Shown: piece after piece, positions 54,268-61,043 of the stretch | Layout of the letters: each line of letters opens with the position of its first letter | Position numbering within the stretch: position 1 is the stretch's first letter | Origin: Beijerinckiaceae bacterium | GTDB lineage: Bacteria > Pseudomonadota > Alphaproteobacteria > Rhizobiales > Beijerinckiaceae | Length of the DNA stretch: 64,000 nucleotides | Direction: 5' to 3' | Assembly: GCA_030684835.1 (NCBI GenBank) | Contig: JAUXWZ010000109.1 | Span: forward strand, 1 to 64,000 | Translations under genes and position numbers: made by a program | Notes under the pieces: generated by a model | Told to the model about the DNA's origin: nothing | Database searches by the model: none | The model's input: only the letters and a program-made list of their open reading frames with translations

Positions 54268-54828
54268 TCACTTCACCAGCGGCAGGAGGGCCTTGAAGTC
54301 CGGCGTCCCCGCCATGGCGAGCCATTCGAAAATCGCCATCTCCGTTGTCACCACATTCACGCCACCCGCTTGCATGCGGCTGAGCGCCAGCTCTTTCGAA
54401 GCGGGCGTGCGCGAGGCGGTCGCGTCCGCGACGACAAAGCATCGCAGGCCCGCAGCAACGACTTCGAGAGCAGTCTGCAAGACGCATACATGCGTCTCGA
54501 TCCCCCACACGACCACCTGATCGCGGCCATCCGCCGCCAATTGTTCGATCCGCTGCCGCAACGCGTCGTCGCGCATGCAGGAGAATGCCATTTTATCGAG
54601 CGTGACGCAGTCGTTCGGCAGATGCCGGCGCAGGTCTTCGACAGTCGCGCCGATGCCACGGGGATATTGCTGCGACACCGTGACAGGCAACGATAGCCGC
54701 GCCGCCGCCTGAACAAGCCGTACACTGTTGCCCAGCGCCTCTTGCGCCTCGCTCATCGCGGGCAGAAGTTTTTCCTGTATGTCGATCACGAGCGCCTGCG
54801 CGCGCTCGCATTGCATAAGCACGCTCAT
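54268..54828 (-). CDS. Isochorismatase-like cysteine hydrolase
   Basis: 186 aa. Catalytic triad positions are visible: Asp in ALVIDIQEKLLPAM, Lys in VTLDKMAFSC, Cys in VWGIETHVCVLQTAL. The cis-peptide segment before the Cys is kept. Hydrolyses C-N or ether bonds of small molecules; YcaC-like group. Its start overlaps the oligopeptidase stop by four bases (ATGA), so it is the second gene of that operon. Substrate unknown. Confidence 0.93.
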   Translation of the reverse strand: MSVLMQCERAQALVIDIQEKLLPAMSEAQEALGNSVRLVQAAARLSLPVTVSQQYPRGIGATVEDLRRHLPNDCVTLDKMAFSCMRDDALRQRIEQLAADGRDQVVVWGIETHVCVLQTALEVVAAGLRCFVVADATASRTPASKELALSRMQAGGVNVVTTEMAIFEWLAMAGTPDFKALLPLVK

Positions 54829-57065
54829 GTGATCTCCGTGGAGGCTGGCGTCCCTGGGTACGGCGTCTGGCTGGCCTTGGCCGCCCAGATCGCGAAAGCG
54901 TATTCCACTGCGATTTCCTTCAAGCGGTCAAAACGGCCCGTTGCCCCGCCGTGGCCCGCCTTCATGTTGGTGCGCAGCAGAATCGGCCCGCCGTCCGTCA
55001 TTGTTGCGCGCAACCGCGCGGCCCATTTGGCGGGCTCCCAATAGGTGACGCGCGGATCGGTAAGCCCCGCCTCGATCAAGATCGCCGGATAGGTTTGCGC
55101 CCGCACGTTGTCATAGGGCGAGTAAGACAGAATGCGCGCAAACGCCTCCGGGTCCTTGATCGGATTTCCCCATTCAAGCCATTCGGGCGGCGTCAGCGGC
55201 AGCGTATCGTCAAGCATCGTGTTGAGCACGTCTACGAATGGCACGTCAGCGATAATTCCCGCAAACAACTCCGGCGCCATATTGGCGACGGCGCCCATCA
55301 GCATGCCGCCGGCTGAACCGCCGAGCGCAACGATGCGGCCTTCGCACGTATATTTTTGCGCCGCCAGCGCGCGCGCGCAGGCGATGAAATCGTGAAAGGA
55401 GTTCGGCTTTTTTTCGAGCTTGCCGTCGATGTACCAGTTCCAGCCCTTGTCCGTGCCGCCGCGAATATGCGCGATAGCGTAGACAAAACCACGGTCCACC
55501 AGCGAGAAGCGCGCCGAAGAAAAGTGCGCTTCGAACGCGTAACCGTAGGCGCCGTAGCCTTCCAGCAGCATTGGCGCCGTCCCGTCGATGGGCGTGTCCT
55601 TGTGGTGAAGAATGGACACGGGCACGAGAGCGCCGTCGTGCGAAGGCGCGAACATGCGGCGGGTCACGTAATCAGCCGGATTGTGACCCGAGGGGATCGT
55701 CTGGCGTTTTACAAGACGCCGCTCGCGAGTCGCCATGTCATAGTCCCACACTTCGCCCGGCGTTTTCAGCGATGAAAATCCAAAGCGCATCATGTTGGTG
55801 TCGAACTCGAGCACTTCCTCAATGTCGAGATCGTAAGCGGCTTCATCAAACGCGATGATGTGCTCTTCGCCGCTTTCGATTTCACGCACCACGATGCGCG
55901 GCAGGCCGTCCTCAAGCTCGGTGCGAACGAGATGACGCGCGAACACCCCGAACCCCGTGATCATGCACCCCTTGCGATGGGGCGTGACATCTTTCCAATG
56001 CGCCTTGCCGGGCGTGGCCAGCGGCGTTTCAACAATCTTGAAATCCTCTGCGCCATCGGCGTTCGTGAGAATGAACAACCGGTCGCCATGATGCTCCACC
56101 TCGTACTGCATGCGGGGATGGCGCCGCTCGACAAGGCGGGGTTTGGAATCATTGTCGTGGAGATCGAAAATATAGGTCTCCGACGTTTCATGATCTTCGA
56201 TTTCGATGATCCCAAATCGTCCCGATTGTGTTTGCCCCACGCGCAGAAACCAGCGCGGATCCAGCTCTTCGAAAAGAAGTTCGTCTTCTGCGGGTTTGGC
56301 GCCGAGCGTGTGGCGGAAGATCTGGCAGGAGCGGTGGTTCTCGTCCACGCGCACATAATGATAGCAGGTCGAATCCGCGCCCCACACGATTTCGCCGTCG
56401 GTATCGATTGTCGCGTCGGCAAGATCGCGCTCGCCTTCGAGATCGCGCACGCGGATCGTGTAGTATTCGGAGCCCTTCACATCGACGCTCCAGGCCAGCA
56501 GCTTGTGGCATGGCGCATGGGCCGCTGTTTCCAGATCGAAGAACGCTTCCTTGTCCGCCAGTTTTTCGCAATCGAGCATCACCGTTTCGCGGCCTGAGTC
56601 GGTTCGCTTGCGGCAGATCAGCGGATGCTCGTCGCCCTTGCGGTAGCGGCTGTAATAGGCGAACGGGCCGTCATTCGTCGGCGGGTCGGAATCGTCTTCC
56701 TTGATGCGTGCGCGCATCTCCTTTAGCAGCGTGCGGCGCAGATCGGCCGCGGGCTTTAGCACGGCTTCCGCGTAGTTGTTTTCGCGCGTCAGATAGGCGC
56801 GCACATCGCGCGGCAGCGCAGAGGGCTTGCGCAGCACTTCCTGCCAGTTGGCGGCGCGCAGCCAAGCGTATTCGTCCACGATACGCTCACCATGGAAAAC
56901 GCGCTCCTCCCGCTTTCGTCGTGCGGGCACGGGAACGTCTGGCGCCGAGTTTTGCGGCGCTGCGTTTGGACCAGCCGGCTCGTTTGCCGAGGTTTTCTTA
57001 CGCGTCTTCGGCGCCTCGGGCTTTGTGCGGGCGCCCGAGAGGCGCCGGGGCTTTGTTTCTGTCAT
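54825..57065 (-). CDS. ptrB: Oligopeptidase B (prolyl oligopeptidase family, S9A)
   Basis: 746 aa from ATG at 57065; a TTG six codons upstream is less likely. A basic, disordered N-terminal 50 residues (RRLSGARTKPEAPKTRKKTS) precede the propeller (ERIVDEYAWLRAANWQEVLR). The catalytic serine is S584 in VALGGSAGGMLMGAVANM; the His lies in MKAGHGGATGRFDRLK near the C-terminus. YGAYGYAFEAHFSSARFSLV and FVYAIAHIRGGTDKGWNWYI are typical. Cleaves after basic residues in small peptides. Coupled with the isochorismatase-like gene downstream. Confidence 0.95.
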   Translation of the reverse strand: MTETKPRRLSGARTKPEAPKTRKKTSANEPAGPNAAPQNSAPDVPVPARRKREERVFHGERIVDEYAWLRAANWQEVLRKPSALPRDVRAYLTRENNYAEAVLKPAADLRRTLLKEMRARIKEDDSDPPTNDGPFAYYSRYRKGDEHPLICRKRTDSGRETVMLDCEKLADKEAFFDLETAAHAPCHKLLAWSVDVKGSEYYTIRVRDLEGERDLADATIDTDGEIVWGADSTCYHYVRVDENHRSCQIFRHTLGAKPAEDELLFEELDPRWFLRVGQTQSGRFGIIEIEDHETSETYIFDLHDNDSKPRLVERRHPRMQYEVEHHGDRLFILTNADGAEDFKIVETPLATPGKAHWKDVTPHRKGCMITGFGVFARHLVRTELEDGLPRIVVREIESGEEHIIAFDEAAYDLDIEEVLEFDTNMMRFGFSSLKTPGEVWDYDMATRERRLVKRQTIPSGHNPADYVTRRMFAPSHDGALVPVSILHHKDTPIDGTAPMLLEGYGAYGYAFEAHFSSARFSLVDRGFVYAIAHIRGGTDKGWNWYIDGKLEKKPNSFHDFIACARALAAQKYTCEGRIVALGGSAGGMLMGAVANMAPELFAGIIADVPFVDVLNTMLDDTLPLTPPEWLEWGNPIKDPEAFARILSYSPYDNVRAQTYPAILIEAGLTDPRVTYWEPAKWAARLRATMTDGGPILLRTNMKAGHGGATGRFDRLKEIAVEYAFAIWAAKASQTPYPGTPASTEIT

Positions 57066-57307
57066 CGATTTGATCCGGCGCAACTTCTTGAGAGGCAGGG
57101 CAGAGGTAATAGGGCGTCAGAGCGCGGGCAAGCGGCCCAAAGCGTGGATGCGACGAAAAAGAAGCGAAAACACAAGCTTCGCCACTTGTTGCCGTCTATA
57201 AATACATTATACATACCCACGCGCCGGGTTTGACTTGCGCAGGGCCGCCATTTGACTTGGCCTGCCAAACATAATCAAGCATTCCGTAAATGATCAGGCC
57301 CCCCGTC

Positions 57308-57721
57308 ATGACCGAGCAGAATTCAGAATACATCGAACTCGCCGCAGACATCGTGTCCGCCTATGTGAGCAACAACACCGTGGCCCCAGCCGATCTTCCG
57401 ACGCTGATCCGCGATGTCCACCGCGCTCTTGTTGGCATTCAGGCCGCGCCCGCCGCCCCCGCGCCCGAGGCGCCCAAGCCTGCGGTCAACGCGCGCAAAT
57501 CCGTCCACGACGATTTCATTATCTGTCTGGAAGACGGCAAGAAATTCAAATCGCTGAAGCGCCACCTGCGCACGCAGTACAACATGACGCCCGAGCAATA
57601 TCGCGAGAAATGGAGCCTGCCGCCCGATTATCCGATGGTTGCGCCCAATTACGCCAAGGCCCGCTCCGCGCTGGCCAAGGAAATGGGCCTGGGGCAAACC
57701 CGCAAGAAGGCCGCGCGCTAG
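57308..57721 (+). CDS. mucR: MucR/Ros-family transcriptional regulator
   Basis: 137 aa from ATG at 57308; an ATG 18 bases upstream is in frame but the conserved N-terminus begins here ([20 protein letters not shown]). MucR proteins regulate exopolysaccharide, motility and cell-cycle genes and repress their own promoter. The DNA-binding part is [20 protein letters not shown] then [20 protein letters not shown]. Only Cys and the first His of the usual Cys-x2-Asp/Cys...His-x3/4-His set are present; the second His is replaced by Gln-Tyr. A strong terminator follows. Confidence 0.95.
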   Translation: MTEQNSEYIELAADIVSAYVSNNTVAPADLPTLIRDVHRALVGIQAAPAAPAPEAPKPAVNARKSVHDDFIICLEDGKKFKSLKRHLRTQYNMTPEQYREKWSLPPDYPMVAPNYAKARSALAKEMGLGQTRKKAAR

Positions 57722-57745
57722 GCGCCAGCCTGTTGTGCATCATTC

Positions 57746-57770
57746 AAGGCCGCCGGGAGGCGGCCTTTTT
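57746..57770 (+). terminator. Intrinsic terminator of mucR
   Basis: AAGGCCGCC (57746-57754) pairs with GGCGGCCTT (57759-57767) around GGGA and is followed by TTT (TTTTT overall to 57770). It also lies behind the convergent gene at 57787. Confidence 0.88.
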
Positions 57771-57786
57771 CGTTGCGGCGCTGGCT

Positions 57787-58080
57787 TCAATGGCGCACGC
57801 GGGGCGCGGATCGCAGCGCCTCGCTCTCCGCTTTCCAGGCCTGCGTTAGCGCGATGTGGCGATTGAGATCGTAAGTCCAATGCCCCGCGCGCCCCAACCG
57901 GCGCTCGCGCCGCAACGCCTGCGCCAGTCGGCGCACGATCAGCCGTGTGGTGTCAGGTTCCGGTCCATCGCAGTGTCCGGCCATCAGCGGCAGAACGCGA
58001 ACAAGATTTTTCGCCCGCTCATAAAGCGCCGCCCCTTTGGCGACATCAGCCTCAACAGCCCGTCGCGCCCGGTTCCGCAT
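57787..58080 (-). CDS. Hypothetical protein interrupted upstream by the IS element
   Basis: 97 aa from ATG at 58080. A longer form begins at TTG 58107, which is formed by the IS end. Positively charged and helical: MRNRARRAVEADVAKGAALY, LIVRRLAQALRRERRLGRAG, HWTYDLNRHIALTQAWKAES. No family recognised. Before the insertion the TTG would have followed CAGGAGCCGAAA (now at 60489-60500 on the minus strand), a good ribosome binding site. The IS has removed that site from the gene. Convergent with mucR. Confidence 0.7.
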   Translation of the reverse strand: MRNRARRAVEADVAKGAALYERAKNLVRVLPLMAGHCDGPEPDTTRLIVRRLAQALRRERRLGRAGHWTYDLNRHIALTQAWKAESEALRSAPRVRH

Positions 58081-58094
58081 GTCTTGAATGTAGG

Positions 58095-58102
58095 AATGTT
58101 GA
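58095..58102. repeat. Left target-site duplication of the IS1595-family element
   Basis: AATGTTGA, identical to 60473-60480 on the other side. Eight bases is the usual duplication for IS1595-family elements. Confidence 0.92.
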
Positions 58103-58127
58103 CCCAATTATATACTTGACACCACAA
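58103..58127 (+). repeat. Left terminal inverted repeat
   Basis: 25 bases beginning CCCAATTATATACTTGACAC. Exact complement of 60448-60472. It contains a TTGACA (58116-58121) reading inward. Confidence 0.95.
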
Positions 58128-58144
58128 GATTGTAATCCTATGGT
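58116..58144 (+). promoter_or_regulatory. Promoter with its -35 inside the terminal repeat, driving the transposase
   Basis: TTGACA at 58116-58121 is inside the left inverted repeat; TATGGT at 58139-58144 follows at 17 bases. The transposase ATG lies 20 bases after it, with AGGAG at 58153-58157. The right repeat has the same TTGACA reading inward (60459-60454, minus strand) with a weaker TAGGAT at 16 bases. Confidence 0.6.
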
Positions 58145-58163
58145 CAGGGCATAGGAGTTCCCC

Positions 58164-59099
58164 ATGTCCACCCTCGACGCCGCCCATTTCCACAACGACG
58201 AAGCCGCCCGCAAAATGATCGAGGGCCTGCGCTGGCCCAACGGTCCGGTCTGCAATCATTGTGGAGAGACGCAGCGCCGGTATCCGACGAAGCGCGAGGG
58301 CCGTTTCCGTTGCGGCAATCCTGAGTGCCGTAAGGACTTCACCGCGACCACCGGAACCGTCATGGAGTCCAGCAAGGTCGCGCTGCATAAGTGGCTGACC
58401 GCTTTCTATATGATGTGCAGCAGCAAGAAGGGCGTTTCGGCCCACCAGATCCACCGCACGCTTGGCGTCACCTATAAAACCGCTTGGTTCATGGCCCACC
58501 GCATCCGCGAAGCTATGCGCGAGGGTGGCCTTGTGCCTCCCATGGGTGGAGAGGGCGAAATCGTAGAAGCCGACGAAACCTATTTCGGCAAGACCGAGGA
58601 ACCTCACGTTTCCGCACAGCGCCGTGGCCGTCCTTACACCAGAAGTTCTGGCCCGCGGGACAAGCGCGCTATCATTTCCCTTGTCGAGCGCGGCGGCCGG
58701 GTCCGTTCATTCCATCCCGGCGTGGCCGACGCTCACAACGTCGCTGGCATCGTGCGCGATAACATCGCCCGCGAAACCCGCCTCATGACCGACGAGAGCC
58801 GCCTTTATATCAAGGTCGGGATCGAGTTTTCCAGCCACGAGACGGTCAAGCACTCCGTAAAGGAATATGCCCGTGGCGACGTAAACACGAACTCGGTTGA
58901 AGGCTATTTCTCAATCTTCAAGCGCGGGATGCGCGGCGTCTATCAGCACTGCAAAGAGAAGCACCTGCACCGCTACCTTGCGGAGTATGACTTCCGGTAC
59001 AACCATCGCGTGAAGCTTGGCTATAATGATATGGACCGCACTCTTGAAGCTATTCGCGGCATCAACGGCAAGCGGCTCACGTATCAAGGAACTCACTAA
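58164..59099 (+). CDS. IS1595-family transposase
   Basis: 311 aa. An N-terminal zinc ribbon (CNHC ... RCGNPEC) lies at about residues 30-60, followed by a helix-turn-helix-like KGVSAHQIHRTLGVTYKTAW. The DDE-type catalytic core shows D137 in EIVEADETYFGK, D210 in RLMTDESRLY, and the N/E region RGDVNTNSVEGYFSIFKRGM (N243, E246). The C-terminus YLAEYDFRYNHRVKLGYNDM is typical of the family. It carries out cut-and-paste or copy-type movement between the 25-bp ends. Directly behind a promoter in the left repeat. Confidence 0.96.
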   Translation: MSTLDAAHFHNDEAARKMIEGLRWPNGPVCNHCGETQRRYPTKREGRFRCGNPECRKDFTATTGTVMESSKVALHKWLTAFYMMCSSKKGVSAHQIHRTLGVTYKTAWFMAHRIREAMREGGLVPPMGGEGEIVEADETYFGKTEEPHVSAQRRGRPYTRSSGPRDKRAIISLVERGGRVRSFHPGVADAHNVAGIVRDNIARETRLMTDESRLYIKVGIEFSSHETVKHSVKEYARGDVNTNSVEGYFSIFKRGMRGVYQHCKEKHLHRYLAEYDFRYNHRVKLGYNDMDRTLEAIRGINGKRLTYQGTH

Positions 59100-59221
59100 G
59101 CCGAACTTCAAACAGGCTGCGGCGCGGTTTCTGCGCTGGCGGCGGAAGAACTGGAAGCCGCCCGGAAAGAAGATTAAGCGGCGTTGGTTTCGGTGAATAG
59201 ACCGCTAGTTTGCTAAAAAGG

Positions 59222-59542
59222 GACTCGACTCTCCTGCCGAGGCGCCTGACGGTTCTAGCTGGTACTTGACCGCTTGTGATTCGCACCCGGAACGACACGA
59301 ACTCGCCCTGAGCCGCGCGGGGCGTGTTGTGCGCTCCGGGTTCACGGGAACCATCATCCCGCGAAAGCAAACCACATGCGACCAATCTCGTGCCCACTAA
59401 ACCAGCCGGTTTCCGTCTGCGACTATACCCGCTTCCGGTTCGGCCGATGGGAAAACGTCCGATGTCACTGCCGAGGCATGCCCCGGAGGTGACTGAGTAA
59501 CTAGCCAACTCGGACCACGGTTAGCGCCGTGGTCCACTTTTT
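59222..59542 (+). ncRNA. Candidate structured RNA inside the IS element
   Basis: A 490-base stretch without a convincing ORF contains successive hairpins. ACCCGGA (59285-59291) pairs with TCCGGGT (59335-59341), continued by ACGACAC (59292-59298) with GTGTTGT (59324-59330) and an inner GC stem. CGGGA (59345-59349) pairs with TCCCG (59357-59361). AAACC/GGTTT (59399-59403/59408-59412) and GTCAC/GTGAC (59464-59468/59489-59493) follow. It ends in an intrinsic terminator. No known RNA family was recognised. The promoter and exact 5' end are not seen; it could be part of the transposase transcript. Confidence 0.5.
59512..59542 (+). terminator. Intrinsic terminator ending the putative IS RNA
   Basis: GGACCACGG (59512-59520) pairs with CCGTGGTCC (59527-59535) around TTAGCG, followed by AC and six T. 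It lies about 410 bases behind the transposase stop, too far to be its simple 3' end unless the RNA between is functional. Confidence 0.88.
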
Positions 59543-59585
59543 TGCCTCAAGGGCAAAATCACAATCCCCACTATGCACAGGCGTG

Positions 59586-59777
59586 TCAAACGCCTTTGAT
59601 TTTCCTAGCGGGTTCAGGCGCATCCTCAGAAGTCGATTGATTCGCTTTCGGCTTGGACTTTTCTTTATGCGGCTTATGCGGCGTCTTGAGCGCGCCCTTT
59701 AGGGCTTGCTCGAATCGCTCACGCGCCTCTTCGTCGCTGTACTCTTGCGGCTCTGTTTTCTTTGAAGGGGGCACCAT
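59586..59777 (-). CDS. Small charged cargo protein, 63 aa
   Basis: Start ATG at 59777 (GTG at 59786 also possible). Sequence features: KTEPQEYSDEEARERFEQAL, KGALKTPHKPHKEKSK, then a basic/acidic tail PARKIKGV. The YSDEEARERFEQALKGALKTPHKP core resembles a widespread family of small, antitoxin-like or transposon-cargo proteins; this is from memory and not proven. Its start codon shares the bases CATG with the opposite gene's start, so the two are strictly divergent. Confidence 0.65.
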   Translation of the reverse strand: MVPPSKKTEPQEYSDEEARERFEQALKGALKTPHKPHKEKSKPKANQSTSEDAPEPARKIKGV

Positions 59778-60384
59778 GTCTAACACCTGGGACGGAGCAT
59801 TTCACGAGTCTGCGACTAGCTACTACGCCGCAGTAGGGTACCTTTGCCATCAATGGAACAACGTAGAGCACTTCGTCCATTCACTAGGCGCCGAGACTCT
59901 GAGGCTGGAGTTCAAAACAAAATCAATCGTGCTACGCCATATCGGGGTAACCAGCATCCTGACCCTTATACAAGAATACTCGGAGCGGCACTTTGCCCCT
60001 GAAGTTCACGCCTGCCTGAAACACACCTCTGCTTATGTGGACAGATGCAGGATAAACCGCAACAGCATCGTACACGGCTTCCCGGAAACGGATTCAGAGA
60101 CAGGGGCAGAGATACTACGCCACATGCCTGACAGGCAGAGGGCAAAACCCAGAACCATGCCAATATCGACGGGGGCCGTGCGGCAAGTTTGTATGGAATG
60201 CGAGGTGGCAGGAACTCTGCTTATCCGTGGTCAATTCCTAGTGGCGCCGCCAGATAAGCTTTTGGCTCTTCGCAGATCGGAGACTTGGGCTGTCCTCGAA
60301 CAAGGGCTTTACGCAAAACCTGCTCTACCAGAATCACTGGTGGCGAATCCGCAAAAACCTCCCACGCCTCAACCCCTCGGCTAA
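59776..60384 (+). CDS. IS cargo protein with HEPN-like motif, 202 aa
   Basis: ATG at 59776 follows GAAGGGGG at 59764-59770. Residues 15-45 form a hydrophobic, aromatic helix-like region (SYYAAVGYLCHQWNNVEHFV). Residues 91-101 read RCRINRNSIVHG with R95-N96-x3-H100, the pattern of the HEPN ribonuclease active site. The C-terminus is proline-rich. No family name is assigned with certainty. Possible roles are an RNA-cutting toxin or a protein-binding HEPN domain. The frame extension upstream to 59653 lies over the opposite gene and is not used. Confidence 0.65.
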   Translation: MSNTWDGAFHESATSYYAAVGYLCHQWNNVEHFVHSLGAETLRLEFKTKSIVLRHIGVTSILTLIQEYSERHFAPEVHACLKHTSAYVDRCRINRNSIVHGFPETDSETGAEILRHMPDRQRAKPRTMPISTGAVRQVCMECEVAGTLLIRGQFLVAPPDKLLALRRSETWAVLEQGLYAKPALPESLVANPQKPPTPQPLG

Positions 60385-60433
60385 TCATCTCCTGAGTTAT
60401 ATCGTCAGCTTCCGGCCTGTCACGCTCAGGCAT
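60221..60433 (-). CDS. Small cargo protein at the right IS end, about 70 aa
   Basis: Starts at ATG 60433 (or ATG 60388) just inside the right inverted repeat. Text: MPERDRPEADDITQEMISRG, VEAWEVFADSPPVILVEQVL, RKALVRGQ. The 'EMI-GVEA' helix pattern is like small phage or mobile-element proteins. It overlaps the 3' end of the HEPN-like gene by 164 bases on the opposite strand. Either ORF could be the chance one over that stretch. Confidence 0.5.
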   Translation of the reverse strand: MPERDRPEADDITQEMISRGVEAWEVFADSPPVILVEQVLRKALVRGQPKSPICEEPKAYLAAPLGIDHG

Positions 60434-60447
60434 CCTACATTCCGCCT

Positions 60448-60472
60448 TTGTGGTGTCAAGTATATAATTGGG
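60448..60472 (-). repeat. Right terminal inverted repeat
   Basis: 25 bases, exact complement of 58103-58127, ending AATTGGG next to the target duplication. Confidence 0.95.
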
Positions 60473-60480
60473 AATGTTGA
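60473..60480. repeat. Right target-site duplication of the IS1595-family element
   Basis: AATGTTGA, identical to 58095-58102. The bases that follow (CCCAATT, 60481-60487) equal the outer seven bases of the left inverted repeat. Confidence 0.92.
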
Positions 60481-60656
60481 CCCAATTTCGGCTCCTGAAA
60501 ACAGACGCCGTATTGTGATGGAGCTTGGGACAGGCGGGCGCAGTAGAAGAACACGTCGCCAAATCAGCAGGCGACGCAATAGGAAAAAATTCTTGCAAGC
60601 ATCCGCATTTCATCCTAGCTTCCGTTTCGCGGTGGAGGCCGGGTTGCGTGTGGAGG

Positions 60657-61043
60657 ATGAGTTCAATGAATCAAGCAGAGAAAATAGGCCATCGGGAAGG
60701 GGCGCCGGCGACGACGCCGGCCTGGGCTTTGGAGTTTGCGTTTTCGCTCGCCGCAGCGGTGTGGCGTATTCCGCAGGCGGCGTTGCAGGGCCGCAATCGC
60801 GCCCGCCGTTATGCGCGGGGGTGGCGGCTGGGTTTGCATCTTGCCCATGTGGGGCTGGGCTTGTCGCTGACGGGCGCTTCGGCCGGACTAGCGCGTCATC
60901 GCGCGGCGGCGCGCCGGGCTTGCGCGCTCACTGAGGACAGCCGCGACTTGGCCCAATGGGATCGCGTGCTCGACGGACTGGAGCGCGCCTTGCGCCTGTG
61001 GTGCAAGCAAATCTCGCATGAAATGGCGGAGTGCGTCAGATGA
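60657..61043 (+). CDS. Hypothetical protein upstream of the DUF6456 gene
   Basis: 128 aa from ATG at 60657 (a second ATG at 60666); the frame extends further upstream without clear signals. A hydrophobic/helical centre (ALEFAFSLAAAVWRIPQAAL) is followed by arginine-rich helices (RNRARRYARGWRLGLHLAHV) and a C-terminal LERALRLWCKQISHEMAECV. No family recognised. It overlaps the next gene by four bases (ATGA). Its upstream region was separated from the divergent gene at 57787 by the IS. Confidence 0.78.
   Translation: MSSMNQAEKIGHREGAPATTPAWALEFAFSLAAAVWRIPQAALQGRNRARRYARGWRLGLHLAHVGLGLSLTGASAGLARHRAAARRACALTEDSRDLAQWDRVLDGLERALRLWCKQISHEMAECVR

Larger units (their letters stand above)
58103..60472 (+). 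mobile_element. Intact IS1595-family insertion sequence with cargo, 2370 bp
   Basis: Bounded by perfect 25-bp inverted repeats (58103-58127, 60448-60472) and an 8-bp target duplication. It carries the transposase (58164-59099), a candidate structured RNA (59222-59542), a small minus-strand ORF (59586-59777), a 202-aa plus-strand protein (59776-60384) and a further small minus-strand ORF (60221-60433). All parts look undamaged and the repeats are identical, so the insertion seems recent. The cargo region has lower GC than the chromosome. It split a conserved block: mucR and the gene at 57787 on the left, the 60657 gene and DUF6456 on the right. Confidence 0.93.

Noticed and set aside
59077-59508. 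A 143-codon minus-strand open frame over the putative RNA in the IS element
   Set aside because: Low-complexity Pro/Arg/Ser text, no ribosome binding site, and it runs through strong hairpins. Kept only as a reason for caution about the RNA call.
59653-59775. Upstream part of the frame containing the HEPN-like protein
   Set aside because: It is antisense to the 63-aa gene, and GAAGGGGG before ATG 59776 gives a better start.
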